Of a stretch of 37,736 nt of DNA, positions 22,122 through 30,152 are shown piece after piece. Every line of letters begins with the position of its first letter. Within the stretch, counting starts at the first letter, position 1. Below the pieces are notes generated by a model. It did no database searches, was not told where the DNA came from, and saw only the letters and a list, made by a program, of their open reading frames with translations. This stretch comes from Bacillota bacterium (lineage in GTDB: Bacteria > Bacillota > Clostridia > Clostridiales > Caloramatoraceae): NCBI GenBank assembly GCA_023415335.1, contig JAEZLD010000010.1, positions 1-37,736 on the forward strand, read 5' to 3'. The position numbers and the translations under genes are program-made.

Positions 22122-23315
22122 TTACTTTATAACGTTAAGCTCCCTGCCAACCTTTGCATATATAGCTACTGCCTTGTCCAGCATTTCCTTAGTGTGTGCA
22201 GCTGTAGGCATGTTTCTAACTCTTCCTGTTCCAAGAGGTACCGTTGGGTAAACTATTGACTTAGCGTAAACGCCCTCTTCCCTCAGCCTCTTGCTGAACT
22301 GCTGTGTAAGCTTCTCATCTCCGATTATGCATGGAGTGATTGGAGTCTGGCTGTTCCCGATATTGAAACCAAGTGCCTTAAGCTGTGCCTTCAGGTAGTT
22401 ACCGTTCTCCCAAAGCTTATCGTTAAGCTCAGTGCTCTCAGTCATTATGTTAATTGCCTCTATACATGCTGCCGCAGCACCTGGAGTAAGTGAGGTTGAG
22501 AACAGGAATGGTCTTGCCCTGACCTTAAGCCAGTCTATAAGGTCCTTGGAGCCTGCTACGTATCCGCCAACAACTCCTATAGCCTTTGAAAGTGTTCCTA
22601 TCTGGAAGTCTATCTTATCTGAAAGTCCAAAATGCTTTACTGTGCCAGCACCCTTGCCCATAACTCCTGAGCCATGTGCATCATCGATATATGTAATAAG
22701 GTCAAGCTCCTCGGCAACCTTAACCATTCCTGGAAGGTCAACTATATCTCCATCCATGGAGAATACTCCGTCGGATATAACCATTATTTTCTCATAAAGT
22801 CCGCTTTCCTTTGCGGCAATGGCTTTTTCTCTCATATCAGCCATATCATTGTGCTCGTATCTGATTATCTTTGCTCCTGAAAGCCTGCAGCCATCTATTA
22901 TGGATGCATGGTTAAGAGCATCTGAAAGAATTGCGTCCTTCTTGGTCATTACTGCTGATATAGCTCCAGCGTTGCAGTTGAAGCCGGACTGGAATGCGAT
23001 AGCTGCCTCTGTATGTTTAAACTTTGCAAGCTTTGCCTCAAGCTCATCATGTATTGAAAGTGTTCCGTTTATAGTTCTTACAGCGCCTGCACCGTTTCCG
23101 TATTTCTTAGTAGTTTCTGTGTTAGCTTCAATCATCCTTGGATTTGTAGCAAGTCCAAGATAATTATTTGATGAAAGGTTTATAAGCTCCTGCCCATTGA
23201 TGGTGATAACAGGACCGTTAGCGCCCTGAAGAGTATCTATCTGGTTATACAGTCCCTTGCTTCTTAAGTCCTCGAGATTTTCCTTTAGGTAGTTTGATAA
23301 AACATTACTTCCCAT
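22122..23315 (-). CDS. kbl: glycine C-acetyltransferase (2-amino-3-ketobutyrate CoA ligase)
   Basis: A 397-residue alpha-oxoamine synthase. It converts 2-amino-3-oxobutyrate and CoA to glycine and acetyl-CoA with PLP. PLP lysine K244 lies in GTLSKAIGVVGGYVAG; the ring-contacting aspartate and histidine are in IDDAHGSG (210-217); H136 (ALNHASIIDG) stacks on the cofactor; SSNNYLGLA (48-56) is the family N-terminal motif. Length equals typical Kbl. AGGAGGCCATAGG precedes the ATG. First gene of the kbl-tdh operon. A TATAAT lies on the minus strand about 60 bases upstream without a good -35. The related enzyme BioF is excluded by context. Confidence 0.93.
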   Translation of the reverse strand: MGSNVLSNYLKENLEDLRSKGLYNQIDTLQGANGPVITINGQELINLSSNNYLGLATNPRMIEANTETTKKYGNGAGAVRTINGTLSIHDELEAKLAKFKHTEAAIAFQSGFNCNAGAISAVMTKKDAILSDALNHASIIDGCRLSGAKIIRYEHNDMADMREKAIAAKESGLYEKIMVISDGVFSMDGDIVDLPGMVKVAEELDLITYIDDAHGSGVMGKGAGTVKHFGLSDKIDFQIGTLSKAIGVVGGYVAGSKDLIDWLKVRARPFLFSTSLTPGAAAACIEAINIMTESTELNDKLWENGNYLKAQLKALGFNIGNSQTPITPCIIGDEKLTQQFSKRLREEGVYAKSIVYPTVPLGTGRVRNMPTAAHTKEMLDKAVAIYAKVGRELNVIK

Positions 23316-23892
23316 CCTATGGCCTCCTAATTATTAAATATAAAAGACAAAAACTTAAATTTGTCCTTCAATAAAATTATATCATAGTAAATTAAGTGCA
23401 GATAGCTAAACAAAATGTTAAAAATCCATAACAATCTTTATTTGAGTTATTTACATGTAAATAGCATTGATTTTCTCTGATTAATGCATTAATTTGCCTC
23501 AGTATAAAAATATGTAATCAAATTGGTGTGGTATTAAGCAGGTAAATTATTGTGGAATGATACACAGGGACAGAGTGATAGGAAATATGGCTGGGAGAGG
23601 ATATTATCATGAGAGTTGAGCCTTCCTAATTAACAGATATGCAAACAGTGGTTGGGCATAAAATAATCCTTGATGACTGCATGTATATAAGGTTAGAATA
23701 AATATAGAAGTGATAAAAGAATGTATGATGGGGAATTGTGGTTAAAATAGATGTGGCGTTTTTAGTGTCATGTAGTAACCTTTAGCAGGGTCAAGGTTAT
23801 GGAAGTATTAATGGTAAATAAGTAGTGGATTAAAGCAAGATCCTGAAGTATATTTATATTAATGGGTTAAAAATGTGATTGGAGTGACGTGT
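23316..23892. other. divergent intergenic region with two perfect palindromes
   Basis: About 575 bases between kbl (minus) and htrA (plus) without a credible gene. It holds TATTTACATGTAAATA (16 bp, 23448-23463) and ATTAATGCATTAAT (14 bp, 23480-23493), both perfect palindromes whose centres are 31 bp apart. I searched for a T-box or amino-acid riboswitch upstream of kbl and saw none. Confidence 0.5.
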
Positions 23893-25095
23893 ATGGATAA
23901 TGAGGTACAGGATAAAAAACCTACTTCGTTTAGGACGGGGACCTATTATGCAGGTTCGGAGCCTAGAATAAAAAGAGGAGGACGCGGCAGCATAAAGGGT
24001 TATATTGCTACGGCAATAATAGCATCAATTATTACAAGCATTATTGTGGGAGTATCTGTATACGGGTCACTTTCTGAGCGAATTGATTCTCAGCAGAGGT
24101 TTATTGAAAATATGCGGACAACAGGTACTGTGGGCCCATCTAAGGAGGATGTGACAGTAATAGCAGAAAAGGCTACTCCTTCAGTGGTGGGTATAAGGAT
24201 AAGCTCAGGCGGAGGTAATTCCGGAGCCTCTTTACAGTCCCAAAGCAAGGCGGAGGGGTCGGGAATAATAATATCAGAGGATGGGTACATTGCCACCAAC
24301 TATCATGTGGTTTCCTATGCTGACCCTGACAGCTCTGGCAGCCAAGGAATCATAATGGAGGTTTTCCTTCAGGATGGAAGGCAGGCTTCTGCGAGGTTTA
24401 TCGGAGGAGATGAGCAGACCGACCTGGCAGTTATAAAGGTTGAGATGGATGATTTAAGCCCTATAGAATTTGGAGACTCCTCCAAGCTTAAAGCAGGGGA
24501 GCTTGCCGTGGTTATAGGAAGCCCTTTGGGAATCTCCTTTGCTGGCTCTGTAACTCAAGGCTGCATTAGTGCAGCAAGCCGTAAGATAAACTCGGGGGAA
24601 ACCACCCTTACACTTATACAGACCGATGCGGCAGTAAACCCTGGCAATAGCGGAGGGGCATTGCTTAACTCTGAGGGCAAGGCAGTTGGAATTGTTAATG
24701 CTAAGATCTCTCAGACCTCTGTTGAAGGTCTTGGATTTGCAATACCAATAAACGATGCCAGGCCTATATTAGAGCAGCTAATGGAAAATGGATATGTAAA
24801 GGGAAGGCCCTTCATCGGCATAAGTGGCAGTGATGTAACAGATACCATATCAAAGCAATTTGGAATACCAGCAGGTGTTTATGTGGTGGATGTGATGAAG
24901 GGCTCTGCTGCAGAGGCTGCCGGCATAAAGCAGGGTGATGTGATTACACAGCTGGCTGGTAAGGGTGTAGCTTCAATGAGCGATATGAATGAAATAAAGA
25001 GGAGCTACAAGCCAGGTGATGAGGTGGATATAAAGCTTGTAAGGAATGGCCAGGAGATGACAGCGAAGCTTACCTTTGGTGAGGATGTAAGATAA
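23893..25095 (+). CDS. htrA: HtrA/DegP-family membrane-anchored serine protease
   Basis: A 400-residue protease of the S1C family. A short cytosolic N-terminus is followed by one transmembrane anchor (about residues 36-58), a trypsin-like domain with the triad H138 (TNYHVV), D177 (EQTDLAVIKV) and S253 (NPGNSGGAL), and a C-terminal PDZ domain (about 310-395: GVYVVDVMKGSAAEAAGIKQGDVI). It should act outside the membrane, degrading misfolded secreted proteins. I chose the ATG at 23893, with GGAG nine bases before it; a GTG 18 bases earlier is possible. A small membrane protein gene follows 38 bases later, probably in the same transcript. Confidence 0.93.
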   Translation: MDNEVQDKKPTSFRTGTYYAGSEPRIKRGGRGSIKGYIATAIIASIITSIIVGVSVYGSLSERIDSQQRFIENMRTTGTVGPSKEDVTVIAEKATPSVVGIRISSGGGNSGASLQSQSKAEGSGIIISEDGYIATNYHVVSYADPDSSGSQGIIMEVFLQDGRQASARFIGGDEQTDLAVIKVEMDDLSPIEFGDSSKLKAGELAVVIGSPLGISFAGSVTQGCISAASRKINSGETTLTLIQTDAAVNPGNSGGALLNSEGKAVGIVNAKISQTSVEGLGFAIPINDARPILEQLMENGYVKGRPFIGISGSDVTDTISKQFGIPAGVYVVDVMKGSAAEAAGIKQGDVITQLAGKGVASMSDMNEIKRSYKPGDEVDIKLVRNGQEMTAKLTFGEDVR

Positions 25096-25133
25096 ATAGT
25101 CTTATATTATAATCAATATAGGAGGCGTTTATA

Positions 25134-25397
25134 ATGAGTGTAATGTTAAAGGTGATATTTATTATATTGGAGATATTATTTCTGATTTTTTTATATGCCC
25201 TTAACGTTGAGGAAAAACCAAAGGCCAGAAGGCTGGTGGTTAATATGAACCTGTTCCTTTGTGCACTTATACTAATTGCCAGCATTGCAAGCCTTGGACT
25301 TATGGCACGGAAAAACAATATGAGCCTTGGATTCCTGTTGGTACCATCCTCCTTGCTAAGCATATATGTTCTTGTACATGCATATAGGATTATGTAA
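25134..25397 (+). CDS. 87-residue membrane protein, unknown
   Basis: An 87-residue hydrophobic protein with three predicted helices (about 5-22, 38-56 and 65-84) and a basic loop (EEKPKARR) after the first. A strong GGAGGCGTTTATA precedes the ATG and a strong terminator follows. It is probably co-transcribed with htrA, so it may assist or be monitored by that protease, but no family is recognised. Confidence 0.75.
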   Translation: MSVMLKVIFIILEILFLIFLYALNVEEKPKARRLVVNMNLFLCALILIASIASLGLMARKNNMSLGFLLVPSSLLSIYVLVHAYRIM

Positions 25398-25401
25398 AAA
25401 T

Positions 25402-25432
25402 ATCCCCCGAACAGGCTGCCTGTTCGGGGGAT
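25402..25432. terminator. strong bidirectional terminator
   Basis: ATCCCCCGAACAGG and CCTGTTCGGGGGAT form a perfect 14-bp stem with a 3-nt loop. T-rich DNA follows on both strands, so it ends the htrA transcript and the convergent ligase transcript. Confidence 0.93.
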
Positions 25433-25436
25433 TTGT

Positions 25437-26630
25437 TTAGTCTGTACGATATTTTGAGGTGATTCCAAGGGGCCATGCTGGAAGCTGGTGAAGCTGCGGG
25501 GTTGTACTGAAGCTTCTTGAAAGAGAATTAATAAACGCACAACAGGTTACAAACAGTATTCCTGTCTGGGGGACTATTATTACAAAATCCACCAGACCAT
25601 GAACTATAACCAGTGCCTGTATGGATGCAAGCAATGGCGTTAGGGAACAGTTGTTTCTCTTCAGGGTGCTAAGGCCGTATATTACATATACCCTAACAAT
25701 AAGATATACATAAAAGCCTATAAAGCCAAGCATTGAAAGCATTGACAGCCATATGTTATGGGCATGGAAGGCTACCTTATATGGATCAAAGAACAAAGAG
25801 CCCTTCTCATATATGCCCATAAGTCCCCAGCCGAAAACAGGCTTTTCAAAAATCATTTCAACTGTACCCTTCCATATAGGATACCTGCTTATGAAGGAGG
25901 AGGAAAGCTGATGCCCCATTAAACTGTTTATGATGGAGCCCTTTCCTGGGATAAGTGATATTAGGGTTATTAGACATAATATTATACCTGGCATTATAAG
26001 TTTACGCCAACCCTTCTTCATTATCAGCAAAACAAGCATACCTGAAGCCAGGCCCATTATTGCTCCTCTGGAACCGGAAAGGAGCAGATTGGCAGAGTAA
26101 AGAAGAACAAGCAGCACAAGGGTGAGCCTGTGCTTTATTTCATTCCTGCTCCAGAAGAAAACAGCAATCAGAAGCATGGCTGCGAACCATCCACCTGCAA
26201 TGTTAGGGTTTGAAAAGGTGCTGCAAATCCTGCCATCCACTTCGGGTGTAACATATATCAACCTTTTTATAAGGGTTATGTTAAAAAAGTGAGAGCATAT
26301 CTTTTCGACAATCCCTATTATGCCAGGAATTACTGAGAAATATAAAAGTGCAATATAAAAGCTTATTATTTTACCTTCACTGTTAAAGGAATCCTCCATA
26401 ACGATGCTTATGCAAAAATACATAAGCAGCATTAGGGAAGCTGTGATAGATAACATGCTTTTATTAATTATCCCTGATACGATGGATATGAGGAATAAGG
26501 CAAAAAGCCCTATATTCCAAGTGTTAAGATATAACCTGAACCTTCTGGTAAACACTCCTATCATAGCATACAGCCCAGGTATAATGGCTGTGTATGGAGA
26601 TAGGATTAATAATAATATAGCTACTAACAT
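25437..26630 (-). CDS. O-antigen ligase/polymerase-like membrane protein
   Basis: A 397-residue polytopic membrane protein with about 10-12 helices and a large external loop holding YPIWKGTVEMIFEKPVFGWGLM and AFHAHNIWLSMLSMLGFIG, the Wzy_C/WaaL pattern with the HAHN motif. Such proteins polymerise or ligate surface glycans. A Gram-positive host has no LPS core, so attachment or polymerisation of a capsular or wall polysaccharide is more likely. GAGGCGTATACA precedes the ATG at 26630; an upstream TTG is less likely. A TTGACA and a TATAAT lie upstream on the minus strand but 20 bp apart, so the promoter is not certain. It has no polysaccharide genes around it. Confidence 0.82.
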   Translation of the reverse strand: MLVAILLLILSPYTAIIPGLYAMIGVFTRRFRLYLNTWNIGLFALFLISIVSGIINKSMLSITASLMLLMYFCISIVMEDSFNSEGKIISFYIALLYFSVIPGIIGIVEKICSHFFNITLIKRLIYVTPEVDGRICSTFSNPNIAGGWFAAMLLIAVFFWSRNEIKHRLTLVLLVLLYSANLLLSGSRGAIMGLASGMLVLLIMKKGWRKLIMPGIILCLITLISLIPGKGSIINSLMGHQLSSSFISRYPIWKGTVEMIFEKPVFGWGLMGIYEKGSLFFDPYKVAFHAHNIWLSMLSMLGFIGFYVYLIVRVYVIYGLSTLKRNNCSLTPLLASIQALVIVHGLVDFVIIVPQTGILFVTCCAFINSLSRSFSTTPQLHQLPAWPLGITSKYRTD

Positions 26631-26835
26631 TGTATACGCCTCGCTTAACAATTTTTTGAATTGTAAGAATCCCGTTGCTCTTATAAATATTTATATAATA
26701 AAACCACAAAATAGTATTATATCATAAAGACTATGTACATGTGTCAAATTATTATTAATATTTATGGCAACATATACTGCTGCGAGCGCTTATCAATATA
26801 TAACTCTGATCGACAGAATTCAGATGATTATAAAA

Positions 26836-26871
26836 GGGCAGTACATAAAGTTTATACTTTACATATTGCCC
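26836..26871. terminator. probable terminator after the 72-residue protein gene
   Basis: GGGCAGTACATAAAG and CTTTACATATTGCCC pair with a small internal mismatch and a 6-nt loop. TTTTAT follows on the minus strand and TTATTAT on the plus strand. Confidence 0.55.
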
Positions 26872-26923
26872 TTATTATACAGATTCTATACCGTCATTAA
26901 TATCTGCAAAGATTTTAGAATAA

Positions 26924-27142
26924 TTAATCCACTATATTGTGTATGTCTGTAAGAAATATGTTCTTTATGTCAGAAGAAAGCTCCACAAGCTGCACATCAA
27001 TTCCATTGGACTTGGCAAAATTAAGAAAACCATTTTTACTTTTAAGGTTATAGTAATCCTTAAGAAGATTCCTTAGCTGTTTTTCGTCTGCTTGTGTTTT
27101 TACAAATTTTATATCATCAGCAAAAACAATGGAATATATCAT
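26924..27142 (-). CDS. 72-residue protein, unknown
   Basis: A small soluble protein, MIYSIVFADDIKFVKTQADE at the start, with charged helical middle and a C-terminus ending DIHNIVD. GGAGGCGTTGAT precedes the ATG and a terminator-like hairpin lies 50 bases after the stop, supporting a real gene. I recognise no family; the alternation of hydrophobic beta-like and charged helical segments suggests a small folded domain. Confidence 0.55.
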   Translation of the reverse strand: MIYSIVFADDIKFVKTQADEKQLRNLLKDYYNLKSKNGFLNFAKSNGIDVQLVELSSDIKNIFLTDIHNIVD

Positions 27143-27362
27143 ATCAACGCCTCCAAATTGTGAATGAATATCTAAGTCAGATTATATCAAAATTTTGATG
27201 GTATTGTAAACATGGGTATTGTGTTTAAATACGAATATATTGTTGAATTATTCCGGAAGATCTATATTAATTCCTGAAACTGCACATAAAAAGAATTATA
27301 CCATTAACAGAATGGAGGTGAGATGCATAATATATATTGATATATTTAAATGGAGGAAGGAA

Positions 27363-27794
27363 ATGCAGTATTGCCGCTATTATTACAACCCATACATGAA
27401 GCTGCCATGCATAGATAATGATTATACCAGGGGGGATGCAGGCGAGGAGCCATTAACCAGGAAGAATATGGATGATAGGACAAATAATATATTAAATAGC
27501 CTAAAGCAGAATACTGACATAGATGAAAAGCTTCAAAGCTATGGCATATCGGCCAATGATAATGATGCAATATTACGAACCATTATCAGGTATACCCTTG
27601 GCAGCACCAGGGTGCCTGTACTTCCAGCTAACATTCCAGTGAGGGCTGGCCAGCTTGTTGACAATCTTGGTAGTGACAATCCAGCACTACTGAGATTCCT
27701 GCAGAAGAGTGGACTTAACCCTAATCAGTCAAAGCGGCTGCTGGCAGATGTTATTAGATTTACCCTGGAGTCAATACTTCCGGAGAGCCTTTAA
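27363..27794 (+). CDS. 143-residue protein with an internal repeat, unknown
   Basis: A 143-residue protein starting MQYCRYYYNPYMKLPC. It contains two similar helical segments: LQSYGISANDNDAILR followed by TIIRYTLGS, and LQKSGLNPNQSKRLLA followed by DVIRFTLES. They share L-Q-x-x-G, an N-containing turn and a (I/V)IR(Y/F)TL end, so the protein arose by duplication of a unit of about 45 residues. The Tyr/Cys-rich N-terminus resembles small clostridial coat or surface proteins in composition only. GGAGGAAGGAA precedes the ATG; the longer upstream frame is not supported. A strong terminator follows. Confidence 0.65.
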   Translation: MQYCRYYYNPYMKLPCIDNDYTRGDAGEEPLTRKNMDDRTNNILNSLKQNTDIDEKLQSYGISANDNDAILRTIIRYTLGSTRVPVLPANIPVRAGQLVDNLGSDNPALLRFLQKSGLNPNQSKRLLADVIRFTLESILPESL

Positions 27795-27803
27795 TGAAGA
27801 ATA

Positions 27804-27839
27804 AATCCGTTTCAGAGAGCCTCTGAAACGGATTTTTTT
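27804..27839 (+). terminator. terminator of the repeat-protein gene
   Basis: AATCCGTTTCAGAG and CTCTGAAACGGATT form a 14-bp perfect stem with a 3-nt loop and a following T-run of seven. It abuts the stop codon of the minus-strand peptide gene and may serve both. Confidence 0.93.
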
Positions 27840-27942
27840 ACTCATTGCCGGAATTTTTTTTGGGATGTATAAAGTTCACATAAACAAATCCTGCAATAAC
27901 GGTACAAACAATTAACATTATAAATATATTTTGTGCAGTCAT
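27838..27942 (-). CDS. 34-residue single-helix membrane peptide
   Basis: Reads MTAQNIFIMLIVCTVI, then AGFVYVNFIHPKKNSGNE and a stop: one transmembrane helix (about residues 5-24) followed by a short charged tail. A near-perfect ribosome site, AAGGAGGGTGTAAC, precedes the ATG, and a consensus promoter lies 135 bases upstream. It therefore looks like a dedicated small-protein gene. No family is recognised. Confidence 0.7.
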   Translation of the reverse strand: MTAQNIFIMLIVCTVIAGFVYVNFIHPKKNSGNE

Positions 27943-28070
27943 GTTACACCCTCCTTAGTGATTATTTAATAAAAAAGGGCAGAAAACCCATAATGAGCTT
28001 CCCACCCCAGAAGTTCTAACTCTTGAAAACAGGTTAAAAACCTGTCCAACCGATAAAAACGACAAATTTC
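27943..28070 (-). other. leader RNA of the 34-residue peptide gene
   Basis: From the predicted start near 28070 the minus-strand leader is about 128 nt, long for a 34-codon gene. It forms a 7-bp hairpin, ACAGGTT/AACCTGT (28029-28045). Just before the ribosome site it has GGGTTTTCTGCCC followed by six T residues, which could act as a weak attenuator. No known riboswitch signature was recognised. Confidence 0.4.
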
Positions 28071-28076
28071 TATATA

Positions 28077-28105
28077 ATTTTATCAAATTCGATAAAAACT
28101 ATCAA
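28077..28105 (-). promoter_or_regulatory. promoter of the 34-residue peptide gene
   Basis: Minus strand: -35 TTGATA (28100-28105), 17-bp spacer, -10 TAAAAT (28077-28082). Confidence 0.6.
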
Positions 28106-28162
28106 GTGTTATATTGTGGAAGTATATTAATATAATGGCAGTAACTAAATAGGGTAAAATAA

Positions 28163-28189
28163 AAAGGCTACCGGAAACCGGTAACCTTT
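28163..28189 (-). terminator. terminator of the zinc-ribbon gene
   Basis: AAAGGCTACCGG and CCGGTAACCTTT form a 12-bp stem with one mismatch and an AAA loop. TTTTTATTTT follows on the minus strand. It lies 18 bases after the zinc-ribbon stop. Confidence 0.8.
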
Positions 28190-28207
28190 GCTTACATACT
28201 CAGATAA

Positions 28208-28378
28208 TTATCTTCTGTTCATGTCGTTGCTTCTTCTCTGCATCTTCTTAGCTTTTCTGCACTCTGGGCATCTTACTGGGTCGTTTTCAAATCCCTTTTC
28301 TTTGTAGAAAGCCTGCTCTCCCTCGGTGAACACGAATTCATTTCCACAATCTTTGCATACAATAGTCCTGTCAGCCAT
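28208..28378 (-). CDS. small zinc-ribbon protein
   Basis: A 56-residue protein with CKDC (residues 8-11) and CPEC (37-40) forming a four-cysteine zinc ribbon, separated by NEFVFTEGEQAFYKEKG, and a basic tail (RKAKKMQRR). This is the pattern of the 'probable zinc-ribbon' family common in Firmicutes, whose function is unknown; nucleic-acid binding is likely. AGGAGG lies 11 bases before the ATG and a terminator follows the stop. Confidence 0.85.
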   Translation of the reverse strand: MADRTIVCKDCGNEFVFTEGEQAFYKEKGFENDPVRCPECRKAKKMQRRSNDMNRR

Positions 28379-28703
28379 GCTAACACATACCTCCTGTAAT
28401 TTGAATTTTAAGGATTTAACGACTCAAAGATCCATTTGCTCCAAATTACGGAGGAGATTATCTTTTTCATCTTAAATTCCTTACTCATTACATATAATAT
28501 TTTAACCCCTGTGTGGCAAATATGCAATATCTAATTACAACTTTTTCTATATAATACAGTGGATTTTTATTTCATATAAGTATTTTACATGAAATAGGAA
28601 TGAAGGATGTGAGAGGGCTTAGTAGATTGCATGCTTAGGCCATAAGAAGTATAATACTAGTGGAAATATATAGATATAACTAATGTGTTTAGGAGGAGTT
28701 ATT
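28379..28703. other. divergent intergenic region, zinc-ribbon gene and pepT
   Basis: About 325 bases, AT-rich, with no gene. Apart from the pepT promoter at 28627-28655 I see no clear structured element. Confidence 0.5.
28627..28655 (+). promoter_or_regulatory. promoter of pepT
   Basis: TTGCAT (28627-28632), 17-bp spacer and TATAAT (28650-28655). Start predicted near 28662, about 40 bases before the ATG. Confidence 0.65.
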
Positions 28704-29930
28704 ATGGAAAAGGTAGTTGAAAGGTTTTTAAGGTACGTCAAATTCGATACCGAATCTGATCCTGATTCAAATACTGTGCCTACCACCTCTGGGCAGAAGG
28801 TACTGGCCCACCAGCTTGGTAAGGAGCTTTCCCAAATGGGTCTTATAAATATAGATGTGGATGACAACGGATATGTTATGGCAGAGCTGCCTTCTAACAT
28901 TGACAAAAGGGTACCTGTAGTGGGTTTCATTGCTCATATGGATACAAGTCCTGACATGCCAGGAAAGAACGTTAACCCACAGTTTGTTGAAAACTATGAC
29001 GGAGGGAACATTGTTCTAAACAAGGAGAAAAACATTGTACTTTCACCTAAGGAATTCCCAGAGCTGGTTAACTACAAGGGAGAAACCCTTATTACAACAG
29101 ATGGCACAACACTTCTTGGAGCAGACGATAAGGCAGGAATAGCTGAAATAATGACAGCAGTTGAATATCTGGCAGCCCATCCAGAAATACCCCACGGAAC
29201 AATTAAGATAGGCTTTACACCTGACGAGGAGGTAGGCGCAGGTGCAGATCACTTTGATGTGGAGAAGTTCGATGCTGACTTTGCCTATACAGTTGACGGA
29301 GGCACGGTTGGACATTATGAATATGAGAACTTCAATGCAGCCGGTGCAAAGGTAATCTTCCATGGCAGAAATGTTCACCCAGGAAGTGCAAAGAATAAGA
29401 TGAGAAATTCTATGTCAATTGCAGCTGAGTTTATGGGTGCTCTTCCTAAGGATGAGGTGCCTGAGCTTACAGAAGGCTATGAGGGCTTCTTCCACCTGAC
29501 AGACATGAAGGGTGAGGTTGAGGAGACTGTTCTTAAGTATATAATAAGAGACCACGACAAGAACCACTTTGAATCCAGAAAGAAGCTTATGGAAAGCATA
29601 GCCGAGAAGCTTAACGGAAAGTATGGTGCGGGTACTGTTGAGTACATTATCAAGGACAGCTACTATAATATGAAGGAAAAGTTTACAGATTGTGGCTACA
29701 TAATAGATATAATGAAGAAGGCCATAGAAAATACAGGCATTAAGGCTGAGGCAAAGCCTGTAAGGGGAGGAACTGATGGCGCAAGGCTTTCATATATGGG
29801 CCTTCCAACGCCTAACCTGTTTACAGGTGGCGAGAACTACCACGGTAAATATGAGTATGTACCTGTGGGCTCTATGGTAAAGGCATATAAGGCTATAATT
29901 GAAATAGTAAAGCTGGTATCCCAGATGTAG
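28704..29930 (+). CDS. pepT: peptidase T (tripeptide aminopeptidase)
   Basis: A 408-residue M20B metallopeptidase that removes the N-terminal residue from tripeptides in the cytosol. Dinuclear zinc site: H78 and D80 (AHMDTSPD), bridging D141 (LLGADDKAG), catalytic E175 with E176 (TPDEEVG), D198 (YTVDGG) and the C-terminal histidine in GGENYHGKYEY. The lid domain begins near NFNAAGAKVIFHGRNVHPG. The length matches PepT. AGGAGGAGTTATT precedes the ATG at 28704; the upstream in-frame codons are not needed. A stem-loop and then a hairpin-repeat array follow the stop. Confidence 0.95.
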   Translation: MEKVVERFLRYVKFDTESDPDSNTVPTTSGQKVLAHQLGKELSQMGLINIDVDDNGYVMAELPSNIDKRVPVVGFIAHMDTSPDMPGKNVNPQFVENYDGGNIVLNKEKNIVLSPKEFPELVNYKGETLITTDGTTLLGADDKAGIAEIMTAVEYLAAHPEIPHGTIKIGFTPDEEVGAGADHFDVEKFDADFAYTVDGGTVGHYEYENFNAAGAKVIFHGRNVHPGSAKNKMRNSMSIAAEFMGALPKDEVPELTEGYEGFFHLTDMKGEVEETVLKYIIRDHDKNHFESRKKLMESIAEKLNGKYGAGTVEYIIKDSYYNMKEKFTDCGYIIDIMKKAIENTGIKAEAKPVRGGTDGARLSYMGLPTPNLFTGGENYHGKYEYVPVGSMVKAYKAIIEIVKLVSQM

Positions 29931-29946
29931 TAAAAGAAGGGCACTT

Positions 29947-29972
29947 GTGGAGTGTTCTAAAGGACACTCCAC
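29947..29972 (+). terminator. stem-loop after pepT
   Basis: GTGGAGTGTTC and GGACACTCCAC pair over 11 bp with one G-U and a TAAA loop. The following DNA is not a clean T-run, so termination would be inefficient or helped by the next structure. Confidence 0.55.
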
Positions 29973-30149
29973 AGTTATATTCGCTTTTGGCGAGTTATAT
30001 TTGCTATACAAGTGATATTGCTTCGCAGTGATATTCAGCTCTCGCCGAGTAGGCTGGGCGAATATAATATCACTGAAAGCTGCAAGGCTTTTAATATCAC
30101 TTTTGTCGAAGACAAAAATATCATTCTGCATAAGGTGCAGAGTATCGCT
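29973..30149. repeat. array of hairpins separated by an AGTGATATT spacer
   Basis: Eight copies of a 9-bp word lie within 177 bp. Four read forward (AGTTATATT at 29973 and 29993; AGTGATATT at 30011 and 30027). Four read in reverse complement (AATATCACT at 30066 and 30093; AATATCATT at 30117; AGTATCGCT at 30141). Between most copies is a different short hairpin: CGC/GCG, GC/GC, AAAGC/GCTTT, TTTTGTC/GACAAAA and CTGCA/TGCAG. The two halves are inverted about a centre near 30050, so the whole array can fold as one large branched structure. It fills the gap between convergent pepT and patatin genes. Confidence 0.8.
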
Positions 30150-30152
30150 TAT

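Noticed and set aside
23316..23892. T-box or amino-acid riboswitch upstream of kbl
   Set aside because: No T-box sequence or specifier loop and no known aptamer core could be found.
29973..30149. CRISPR array
   Set aside because: Repeats are only 9 bp, occur in both orientations and are spaced by 7-30 bases; no cas genes are present.
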